This document shows positions 1 to 5,736 of a stretch of 40,391 nt of DNA, piece by piece. The notes below the pieces were generated by a model. That model searched no databases and was not told the origin of the DNA. It was given only the letters and a program-made list of their open reading frames with translations. The translations under genes were made by a program, and so were the position numbers. The stretch is taken from the NCBI GenBank assembly GCA_003513495.1, contig DOPM01000014.1, positions 1-40,391 of the forward strand, read 5' to 3'. Positions within the stretch are counted from its first letter, which is position 1. Each line of letters begins with the position of its first letter. This stretch comes from Desulfosporosinus sp. (GTDB lineage Bacteria; Bacillota; Desulfitobacteriia; Desulfitobacteriales; Desulfitobacteriaceae).

Positions 1-1
1 A

Positions 2-67
2 TCCGAAGCTGCAGACCCTGAAGTAACAACTGAAGTTGTACAAGCTGAGGTAACTACTGAACTGTAG
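2..67 (+). CDS. C-terminal end of a truncated CDS, function unknown
   Basis: An open frame enters from the left edge and stops at TAG 65-67. The visible 21 residues are acidic and rich in Val, Thr and Glu (ending VVQAEVTTEL). This resembles a low-complexity tail and identifies no family. A terminator follows 40 nt later, which supports this being a real gene end. Confidence 0.55.
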   Translation, partial: SEAADPEVTTEVVQAEVTTEL

Positions 68-108
68 AAATAATCGGTAGAGTTTATCGGGAAAATATTA
101 ACTAAACG

Positions 109-144
109 AAAAGGGTCAGCCTTCAAATTTTGCTGGCCCTTTTT
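109..144 (+). terminator. Rho-independent terminator
   Basis: GGGTCAGC (113-120) pairs with GCTGGCCC (132-139), allowing one G-T pair, around an 11-nt loop. Five T's follow. It closes the gene that enters from the left edge. Confidence 0.85.
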
Positions 145-198
145 CATCATTTCCGCACCATTAATTAAACCACTAGTGTCTTAACATTGACTAGATAT

Positions 199-322
199 TA
201 TTGCTGAATCTGAGTTAGAACACTCAGAACGGGGGATTTTATTTCGGGGTGAATCACGTTTGCTTTTGCGTGTAGGGCTTACACCTTTAGTCCGAACCCG
301 CCAACTAACCTCGTAAGCAAAG
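199..322 (+). promoter_or_regulatory. c-di-AMP riboswitch (ydaO/yuaA type), copy 1
   Basis: The segment has the conserved blocks of the ydaO/yuaA leader in order: CAGAACGGGGGA (225-236), GGGGTGAATC, TAGGGCTTAC, CCGAACCCG and CAACTAACCTCGTAAGC. TTGCT at 201-205 can pair with AGCAA at 316-320 as the closing P1 helix. A second copy with the same blocks lies at 20635-20744 in front of a paralogous gene. The family is a known OFF switch for cell-wall hydrolase and osmolyte genes. The P1 3' strand ends only a few bases before the ribosome site AAAGGTGG (323-330), so translational or early-termination control is possible. No separate terminator hairpin is visible. Confidence 0.9.
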
Positions 323-339
323 AAAGGTGGGTAACAATA

Positions 340-1137
340 TTGGTTTCCTCCGTAAGAAAGTGGGGGAGCGTGATAACTCTCTCGGGAATTATACTGACAT
401 CAGGCCTTAGCGGAAGCACTATTTCCTCTCAAGCATCGGTTAAGCAACAAGTTTTTAACTCAATAAATAGTAAGAGCAATGTAGAGATTGTTCGAGACAA
501 GATGAATCGCATTAACCTTGTTTCGGCTGGAAATGATCTGACAAAAGAAGCCGAGGACCAAACGAAAAACCAAGAAAACATTTCGCTTAGTGAGCAACCT
601 AAAACGAGCGATGACTCGAAAAAGGCAGACGGCCAGGTCAAACCACCGGATAAGAAGTATACTAAGAAAAATGATGCGTCGATTTCAAGTAACTCTAAAA
701 GCATTCCGGTTCCAGAAAAGAAAACCGTTTCTGCGACAAAGCCAAAGGTTTCTCAGCAAGTATCCAGAGGGAGTTCAGAGGTTGATAAGCTAATTAGCCG
801 GGCTAGGAGTTTACAAGGAGTTCCTTATCTGTGGGGTGGTACGACAAGAGATGGTTTCGATTGTTCAGGTTTTGTTCAGTATGTATTTAAGGCATCAGGG
901 GTTTCTCTCCCCAGGACATCGTTTGAACAGTACAAAGTTGGAACTCCTGTCAGCCGTGATCAACTTAAACCGGGGGACCTGGTGTTTTTTACCACCTATA
1001 AACCAGGGGCATCTGACGTGAGAATATATATCGGAGGCGGACGAACAATTGGATCTGCCAGCGAAGGGGTAGGCATCCATAGTCTTTCTGATAACTATTG
1101 GTCCAAGCGTTATATTGGAGCACGCAGAGTTTTATGA
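340..1137 (+). CDS. Exported NlpC/P60-like cell-wall protein, paralogue 1
   Basis: 265 residues. TTG start with AAAGGTGG 9 nt upstream, directly behind the c-di-AMP riboswitch. A short basic N-terminus and hydrophobic stretch (about residues 8-30) look like a signal peptide. Residues 40-145 are a Lys/Ser/Thr/Pro-rich linker and residues 148-265 an NlpC/P60 domain (GVPYLWGGTTRDGFDCSGF). NlpC/P60 proteins usually cleave gamma-D-Glu-diamino-acid bonds in peptidoglycan using Cys-His plus a third polar residue. The Cys is present in DCSGF, but the position normally read as (S)HVGIYIG is SDVRIYIG, and the following (I)HA-type residue is IG. The usual histidines therefore appear replaced. The same changes occur in the paralogue at 20763-21554. 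It may be a binding protein or an unusual enzyme. The family call is secure; activity is uncertain. Confidence 0.9.
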   Translation: MVSSVRKWGSVITLSGIILTSGLSGSTISSQASVKQQVFNSINSKSNVEIVRDKMNRINLVSAGNDLTKEAEDQTKNQENISLSEQPKTSDDSKKADGQVKPPDKKYTKKNDASISSNSKSIPVPEKKTVSATKPKVSQQVSRGSSEVDKLISRARSLQGVPYLWGGTTRDGFDCSGFVQYVFKASGVSLPRTSFEQYKVGTPVSRDQLKPGDLVFFTTYKPGASDVRIYIGGGRTIGSASEGVGIHSLSDNYWSKRYIGARRVL

Positions 1138-1188
1138 CAAAGCACGGAGGACCTGAAACACATCCGTCAAAAATATATAAGTGTAATC

Positions 1189-1242
1189 TTCATGTAAATT
1201 TCATAACTTTTTCATGAGAAAATCGTATCACAAGGTTAAGCT
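1189..1242 (+). promoter_or_regulatory. Box A promoter 1 (direct-repeat activator site plus -10)
   Basis: Three direct heptamers with 11-bp period: TTCATGT (1189-1195), TTCATAA (1200-1206), TTCATGA (1211-1217). After exactly 19 nt comes the -10 hexamer TAAGCT (1237-1242). TCGTAT lies 6 nt after the third heptamer, as in copies at 15116, 15661 and 25046. It drives the HMA-domain gene at 1321. This geometry is typical of OmpR/PhoB-family activators; the regulator is inferred. Confidence 0.8.
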
Positions 1243-1320
1243 AAGGATATGAGATCAGTTAAAACATCAAGCCACTAATTTGGTTGAGGCAAAATATCTA
1301 TCAAATAAAAGGAAGGAGAG

Positions 1321-1590
1321 ATGAAAATGGGTTGTTGCTGTGGACATTCGAATAAAGATCATTCTGGCGGAAGTGCTTTGAATCCCAAAGAGGGGATTGT
1401 CTTAGAAATTGAGGGTATGACATGTGGACACTGCAAGAGTTCTGTCGAGAAAGCGTTATTGAAAGTTCCAGGTGTCATTCAAGCGGAAGTTGATTTAACA
1501 CTTAAACAGGCCGTGGTTATCGGAAGTGCGGAGCGCAAGATATTGGAAAAAGCCATCAAGGAGGCTGGTTACAGGGTTACAAATGACTAG
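1321..1590 (+). CDS. HMA-domain metallochaperone-like protein (CopZ-like)
   Basis: 89 residues. The N-terminus MKMGCCCGHSNKDHSGG is Cys/His-rich. It is followed by one heavy-metal-associated fold (residues 25-88) with the motif GMTCGHCKSSVEKAL, whose CxxC binds Cu(I) or a similar soft metal in CopZ/Atx1-type proteins. No signal peptide, so it should act in the cytosol. GGAAGGAGAG lies just upstream. ATG 1321 and ATG 1327 are both possible; the second has the better ribosome-site spacing. The Cys-rich head is unlike plain CopZ and may add a second metal site. Its promoter carries box A, shared with csoR-copA and two Met-rich protein genes, which supports a role in metal handling. Copper is inferred rather than shown. 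Confidence 0.85.
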   Translation: MKMGCCCGHSNKDHSGGSALNPKEGIVLEIEGMTCGHCKSSVEKALLKVPGVIQAEVDLTLKQAVVIGSAERKILEKAIKEAGYRVTND

Positions 1591-1657
1591 AAATTTATGG
1601 AATGCAAGTGACATTGCGTAAAGCAAAAATAAATCTGAGCAAGTGAGGGGATAAATA

Positions 1658-1939
1658 TTGAGTTGCTGTGAAAAAGACAAAAATAAAAGTGATATCGACC
1701 ACGAAAAAAATCATAAAAGCCATAAATCTCATTTGTTGATGATGGCATTATGCTGTGGTGCACCAATTTTACTTTTGATTTTATTACCGATTATAGGAGG
1801 CTTTTTATCGCCTAACGCTAGGACTAGCCTAATAAGTATTATCCCATTTCTCTGCCCTATAATGATGATACCAATGATGATGAAGGGAAATAAAAAAAGA
1901 GTTGCTGAGCGTAATCATCCTAAAAGTTTAGAGAACTAA
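1658..1939 (+). CDS. Small His/Cys/Met-rich membrane protein
   Basis: 93 residues, TTG start preceded by GAGGGG. The N-terminal 28 residues are hydrophilic with Cys-Cys and many His/Lys (HEKNHKSHKSH). Two hydrophobic segments follow (about residues 27-50 and 57-75), containing CCGAP, and CP followed by MMIPMMM, so Cys and Met lie in or near the membrane. It ends in a basic tail. It lies 67 nt after the HMA gene on the same strand and is probably co-transcribed from box A promoter 1. I recognise no characterised family. The composition suggests a soft-metal-binding membrane protein. Confidence 0.7.
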   Translation: MSCCEKDKNKSDIDHEKNHKSHKSHLLMMALCCGAPILLLILLPIIGGFLSPNARTSLISIIPFLCPIMMIPMMMKGNKKRVAERNHPKSLEN

Positions 1940-2030
1940 AGTTGAGGTCACTTGGAAAATCTTCTAGTTTAAAAAAGATCGAGCAACTTAAAGATTCAGA
2001 GAGGTACAAGCTCATATGGAAAATTAGGAT

Positions 2031-2302
2031 ATGCCAAGCGCAGATGCTGAAACAGAAGTTAGCTCAGAGAAAGCTCAAGCTACACAAGTGATGACAAAAA
2101 TTCGCGAACAAATGATGGACTCTAATAAGTTAAGGGAAGAGCAATTAGAAAAATGCCGATGAATACTCAACAAGGGCAAAAATCGAGCAGCAACACTACG
2201 ATGAGTTCAATGGAAAAATGGTTCGATAAAACAGGTGTCAAGAACAGGCGGCTTCAATGGCTGCCTGTTTCTTATCTTATGAAAAGCTGTGAACAGGAAT
2301 AA
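2031..2302 (+). pseudogene. Decayed Met/Gln-rich protein ORF (frameshifted)
   Basis: Two overlapping short frames read like one broken gene. Frame 1 (2031-2162) runs from MPSADAETEV to a stop after EEQLEKCR. Frame 2 (from ATG 2153) continues with MPMNTQQGQK and a Ser/Asn/Thr/Met-rich stretch. A single missing A in the run at 2149-2153 would join them. The motif MPMNTQ also occurs in the intact Met-rich protein at 14458-14973. No signal peptide or good ribosome site remains and a hairpin (2242-2272) falls inside the second frame. Probably a remnant; a tiny functional ORF cannot be excluded. Confidence 0.4.
2242..2272 (+). terminator. Terminator-like hairpin
   Basis: AACAGGC-GGC pairs with GCT-GCCTGTT around TTCAAT. 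The following run is T-rich but broken by C. It falls within the decayed Met-rich ORF. Confidence 0.45.
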
Positions 2303-2356
2303 AGTTTGTAGAATGGCTGAAATAAAGTTAGCAGTGAAATGAGAAAAATTTACTTC

Positions 2357-2388
2357 CGAAAGAAGGCGTAATGCCTCCTTTTTTTATT
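2357..2388 (+). terminator. Rho-independent terminator
   Basis: AGAAGGC and GCCTCCT form a short stem around GTAAT, followed by seven T's. It separates the 1.3-2.3 kb region from the dsrMK promoter. Confidence 0.65.
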
Positions 2389-2413
2389 TCGAAGCCGTAA
2401 GTAGAATCCTTAA

Positions 2414-2467
2414 TTCATAAGTTATTCATATCTAATTCATAGCTTATTCAAAGTTGATTGTTACAAT
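2414..2467 (+). promoter_or_regulatory. Box A promoter 2 (four heptamers) of the dsrMK-like operon
   Basis: Four direct heptamers with 11-bp period: TTCATAA (2414-2420), TTCATAT (2425-2431), TTCATAG (2436-2442), TTCAAAG (2447-2453). The -10 hexamer TACAAT (2462-2467) begins exactly 19 nt after heptamer 3. The fourth heptamer occupies the spacer in place of the TCGWAT motif seen in other copies. Confidence 0.8.
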
Positions 2468-2569
2468 AATTTTGTAGATAAAACCTATAGGAATTTAGGG
2501 AATGCAATGATTTTAATGCGAGGAATACTCAAACAAGAATGAATAACAAATTATTGGAGGTAAGAAATA

Positions 2570-3376
2570 GTGAGTATCCTAGTCGGGGGGGTTCTGCCTT
2601 ATATAGTACTTATCGTGTTCTTAGGCGGGATGTTTCACCGCATGTTAGTTTGGGCTCAGGTTCCGGTGCCATTTAAACTCACGGTGTTTTTCAGCTCAAA
2701 GACAACCGGGGGTGCAGTAGCCGATTTAGCAAAGGAAGCAATTGGATTTCGCAGTCTCTGGAGAGGGAAAAAAGGATTATGGTTTATGTCCTGGTTATTT
2801 CATATCTCCTTAGCACTTATCCTAATAGGGCATATTGTGGGTATCTCCTTCCTAGGAAAACAGTTTATGATAATGAGTGTAAGTGCCGAGCAAAGTGAGA
2901 GATTATCGGCCATGCTTGGAACATACGCTGGAGTTGCTCTCCTTATAGGACTGGTCCTGCTTTTTATCCGTCGGATAAGTTCCAGAAGAATGAGATTTAT
3001 ATCGGCGTTTGGAGACTATCTAGTACTCATTTTATTACTAGGAATAGCCGGAAGTGGTATGTATATGCGTTGGTTTGACTATGTAACATATACAGATGTT
3101 GCTTATTATTTGAAAGGGCTCTTTTCGCTGAATCTTGTTCCCCCACCGAGCAGTGCTGCCTTTTTACTACACTTTACTCTCGTACAACTCCTGCTTTTGT
3201 ACTTCCCTTCGTCTAAGCTTATGCACTCTTGTGGAATTTTCTTTAGCCGTTGGCTAATTACACGCCCCTATGAAAGACAGGTGATTTTTAATGAGCGAGC
3301 AAGTTCGGATTCCCTTAGTCGCGAAAGACATAAAGCACTTGAACCTATCTGTCATCCCGACAGAAAAGCGTCCTAA
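2570..3376 (+). CDS. dsrM: DsrM/HmeC-like membrane cytochrome b subunit (NarI family)
   Basis: 268 residues, GTG start with GGAGG 9 nt upstream. Hydrophobic helices lie at about residues 4-27, 70-95, 113-135, 145-165 and 195-215, as in the NarI/DsrM family that binds two haems b and exchanges electrons with menaquinone. Candidate axial histidines lie in WLFHISLALILIGHIVG and FLLHFTLVQ. It overlaps the downstream iron-sulfur subunit by 86 nt, the usual arrangement of DsrM with DsrK. In sulfate reducers this pair passes quinol electrons towards the DsrC trisulfide. No dsrJOP or dsrC is seen here, consistent with the two-subunit form known in Gram-positive sulfate reducers. The promoter carries box A, so this copy is probably stress-regulated and may be a paralogue of a housekeeping set. 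Confidence 0.82.
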   Translation: MSILVGGVLPYIVLIVFLGGMFHRMLVWAQVPVPFKLTVFFSSKTTGGAVADLAKEAIGFRSLWRGKKGLWFMSWLFHISLALILIGHIVGISFLGKQFMIMSVSAEQSERLSAMLGTYAGVALLIGLVLLFIRRISSRRMRFISAFGDYLVLILLLGIAGSGMYMRWFDYVTYTDVAYYLKGLFSLNLVPPPSSAAFLLHFTLVQLLLLYFPSSKLMHSCGIFFSRWLITRPYERQVIFNERASSDSLSRERHKALEPICHPDRKAS

Positions 3377-4634
3377 AGTCGCTCTTGAAATCTTAGGAGA
3401 ATTGTTAAAGTACAAACGCTCTTTAAGATTATATCTTGATGTCTGTACCCATTGTGGAGCATGTGCAGAGCAATGTCATTCGTATCTCGGTACAAAGGAT
3501 CCTTATAACATGCCCGTTGCGAGGGCGGATCTAGTGCGTCGTGTGTATAAGAAAGTATTTGCTCCCGGACGATCGATTTTCCGTTCTTGGAATGGAGCGA
3601 AAGATATTGATCAAGAAACAATCGATCTTTGGTATAAATATTTCTACCAATGTAATCAGTGTCGTCGTTGTGCGGTTTTTTGCCCTAAAGGGATAGATAC
3701 TGCAGAAATAACAATTGCGATGCGCGAACTCCTTGCTCATCTTGGTCTCGTGCCTAGGTTCCACGCTGGTATCACAAAAAATATGAAGTACGCAGGAAAC
3801 AACATGGGAACACCCCTTCCAGCAATTCTTAATGGAATTGAATTCCTCGAAGAAGAGTTAAAAGAAGAGACAGGATTAGACATTCCGATTCCGATGGATA
3901 ATAGGGGAGCAGAAGTACTTTTTAATCCTTCCTCATCGGATCTCTACACGAATACGGAGGGCCTAATGGCTGTTGCTAAGATCTTTTACAAGGCCAGTGT
4001 ATCTTGGACCTTAAGTTCTAAGATTGCGGAGACTGCGAATTTCGGATTATTCTTCCATGAACCGACGATGCGGGTACACAACCGAAAACTTGTGGAAGCT
4101 GGTAAAGAGCTTGGTGTTCAAAGACTTGTGGCGGGTGAATGTGGTCATGGTTGGAGAACCTGGCGGATGTTCACAGAATCGATAAATGGACCTTTACCTT
4201 TCCCAGTCGTTCACCTCTTCGAAGAGGTACTGGAATATTACCGGGAAGGTAGAATTCAGTTTGACAAGAGCAAAAATCCTGAAGTCGTAACCTACCATGA
4301 TCCGTGTAATTACGCACGAGGAGGGAATCTTATTGAACAACCGCGTGAACTCATTCGAGCATGTGTCGAGAGATTTGTGGAAATGATACCTACAGCACAA
4401 TACTCTTATTGCTGCGGCGGTGGGTCAGGGATTTTAATGGATGAGGCAATGGAACTTCGAATGGCACTAGGTCATCCAAAAGCAGAATCAGTAAGAAGAA
4501 CAAATGCGGACATTCTTTGCGCACCCTGCGCAATCTGTAAGGCTCAACTTCCTATCGTGATGGATTACCATAAAGTAAATGTAAAGGTTAAAGGTCTCAG
4601 TGATCTCATGGGAAGAGCAATTATTCTGGAGTAA
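3291..4634 (+). CDS. dsrK: DsrK/HmeD-like heterodisulfide-reductase-type iron-sulfur subunit
   Basis: 447 residues, ATG start inside the end of dsrM. Two ferredoxin-type cluster motifs occur: CTHCGACAEQC at about residue 52 and CNQCRRCAVFCPKG at about residue 120. Two CCG-domain blocks follow, including ECGHGWRTW, HDPCNYARGG, CCGGGSG and CAPCAICKAQL. These resemble HdrD/DsrK, where CCG cysteines hold the noncubane [4Fe-4S] cluster that splits disulfides. It should sit on the cytoplasmic face and take electrons from the DsrM-like cytochrome. Length and motif order match full-length DsrK. The physiological disulfide is unknown. The metal-linked promoter suggests a redox-maintenance role as well as, or instead of, bulk sulfate respiration. 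Confidence 0.85.
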   Translation: MSEQVRIPLVAKDIKHLNLSVIPTEKRPKVALEILGELLKYKRSLRLYLDVCTHCGACAEQCHSYLGTKDPYNMPVARADLVRRVYKKVFAPGRSIFRSWNGAKDIDQETIDLWYKYFYQCNQCRRCAVFCPKGIDTAEITIAMRELLAHLGLVPRFHAGITKNMKYAGNNMGTPLPAILNGIEFLEEELKEETGLDIPIPMDNRGAEVLFNPSSSDLYTNTEGLMAVAKIFYKASVSWTLSSKIAETANFGLFFHEPTMRVHNRKLVEAGKELGVQRLVAGECGHGWRTWRMFTESINGPLPFPVVHLFEEVLEYYREGRIQFDKSKNPEVVTYHDPCNYARGGNLIEQPRELIRACVERFVEMIPTAQYSYCCGGGSGILMDEAMELRMALGHPKAESVRRTNADILCAPCAICKAQLPIVMDYHKVNVKVKGLSDLMGRAIILE

Positions 4635-4704
4635 AATTAATGATTGCTTTTAAATATTATGGGTTAATGACGAAGATTTGTTAATACGAGGGAGGTTATT
4701 AAAA

Positions 4705-4953
4705 ATGATGTGGGGCTATGGTACTTTATATGGTAATGGATCTTGGTGGATAGGTTTAGTAATGATGGCTGTTCATATCCTTTTCTGGGGTTTTATTATC
4801 TGGTTTGGAGTTTCTCTATTTAATCGGAGTGGGAGACGTTCGAAATTAGCCAATGGAGGCAATGAGGCGATGGAAATCCTCAGGGAGCGTTACGCAAAGG
4901 GTGAAATTGATACCGAGGAATTTAATCGACGTAAGGAAGTTTTGGCAAAGTAA
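4705..4953 (+). CDS. Small SHOCT-domain membrane protein
   Basis: 82 residues from ATG 4705, chosen because GGAGG (4691-4695) lies 9 nt upstream. The N-terminus is Trp/Gly/Tyr-rich (MMWGYGTLYGNGSWW). A single membrane helix (about residues 15-38) follows, then a C-terminal SHOCT module (EAMEILRERYAKGEIDTEEFNRRKEVL). SHOCT is a short helical motif thought to aid oligomerisation; the biochemical role is unknown. It sits 70 nt after dsrK and before a terminator, so it may be the last gene of the box A dsrMK transcript. Confidence 0.75.
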   Translation: MMWGYGTLYGNGSWWIGLVMMAVHILFWGFIIWFGVSLFNRSGRRSKLANGGNEAMEILRERYAKGEIDTEEFNRRKEVLAK

Positions 4954-4968
4954 ACGCTTTTAATAGAG

Positions 4969-5004
4969 AAGCCTTTCACAAAATAAAATGTGATTGGCTT
5001 TTTG
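4969..5004 (+). terminator. Rho-independent terminator
   Basis: AAGCC-TTTCACA pairs with TGTGATT-GGCTT with small internal mismatches, followed by TTTTT. It ends the dsrMK/SHOCT unit. Confidence 0.75.
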
Positions 5005-5006
5005 CT

Positions 5007-5036
5007 TGTCTAAGACTAATTCGTAGCCAGTATAAT
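5007..5036 (+). promoter_or_regulatory. Sigma-A-type promoter of the Cys-rich protein gene
   Basis: TTGTCT (5007-5012), an 18-nt spacer and a perfect TATAAT (5031-5036). No box A heptamers are present, so this gene is under a different control. Confidence 0.55.
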
Positions 5037-5091
5037 CTCAATAGAATGGTACACAATAATAACCGAAATACATTTTATAGGGGGAAAATAA

Positions 5092-5490
5092 ATGCAAACT
5101 ACTAATGTTACCGGAACAAGGTCAGCAGTAAATCAAATGCCAATGCCTACTGGTATGAATCCTACTATGCAGGCATGTATTGATGCTTGTAATGCCTGTC
5201 TCCAAGCTTGCGAAGAATGCTATGTTGCTTGTTTAAACGAACCTGATGTCCAGGCAAGAATACACTGCATCCAGGTGCTAAGAGATTGTGCAGATGTCTG
5301 TTCTATGGCTTCTCAATACATGTCAAGAAACAGTGAATTCAGTCAGCAATTCTGTAACCTGTGTGCCACAATTTGCGATGCTTGTGCTGCTGAGTGTACC
5401 AAATTCCAGGATACACACTGTCAGAATTGTGCTGATATATGCCGTACATGTGCAGAAGAATGTCGCAAGATGTCAACCACAAAAATGTAG
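5092..5490 (+). CDS. Cys-rich four-helix copper-storage-type protein (DUF326/Csp family)
   Basis: 132 residues, ATG start preceded by AGGGGG. After a Met/Pro/Thr-rich head, residues 28-128 hold about twenty cysteines spaced by 3-4 along helices (CIDACNACLQACEECYVAC, CNLCATICDACAAEC, CQNCADICRTCAEEC). This is the pattern of Csp copper-storage and YhjQ-like four-helix bundles, whose core binds many Cu(I) ions. No signal peptide is seen, so it should be the cytosolic (Csp3-like) form. It is monocistronic between a terminator and a hairpin. The presence of csoR-copA and an HMA protein in the same window supports a copper-buffer role. Confidence 0.85.
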   Translation: MQTTNVTGTRSAVNQMPMPTGMNPTMQACIDACNACLQACEECYVACLNEPDVQARIHCIQVLRDCADVCSMASQYMSRNSEFSQQFCNLCATICDACAAECTKFQDTHCQNCADICRTCAEECRKMSTTKM

Positions 5491-5535
5491 ACGATAATTT
5501 AACCTTAATTACAACATACATCACATTAGTACTAA

Positions 5536-5577
5536 AGCACAAGCAAACGATCGAATGAATGATTGGATGCTTGTGCT
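5536..5577. terminator. Perfect 10-bp inverted repeat between convergent genes
   Basis: AGCACAAGCA (5536-5545) and TGCTTGTGCT (5568-5577) are perfect complements with a 22-nt loop. There is no strong T run, but the position between converging genes fits a bidirectional terminator. The rest of 5491-5736 shows no gene. Confidence 0.5.
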
Positions 5578-5736
5578 AATTTAATGAAGGGGCTGTCTCA
5601 TAATGATGTCTACAATAATGAGCTTCAATAATTAACTAGCAACTGTACTTAATAGGACTTACTTAATTATAGTCTCTGCAGTTTTCTGATTCATGTTACC
5701 ATATCCAGACTACTTTCAGATTCTTATTTCAGATTC

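Noticed and set aside
429..704. Long antisense open frames over the NlpC/P60 linker, FtsH, CopA and similar genes
   Set aside because: They lie opposite strongly supported genes, lack ribosome sites and show no domain signatures, so they are frame shadows.
5092..5490. Cys-rich protein read as a ferredoxin
   Set aside because: Cys spacing follows helix faces (3-4 residue steps throughout) rather than CxxCxxCxxxCP, so the copper-storage four-helix pattern fits better.
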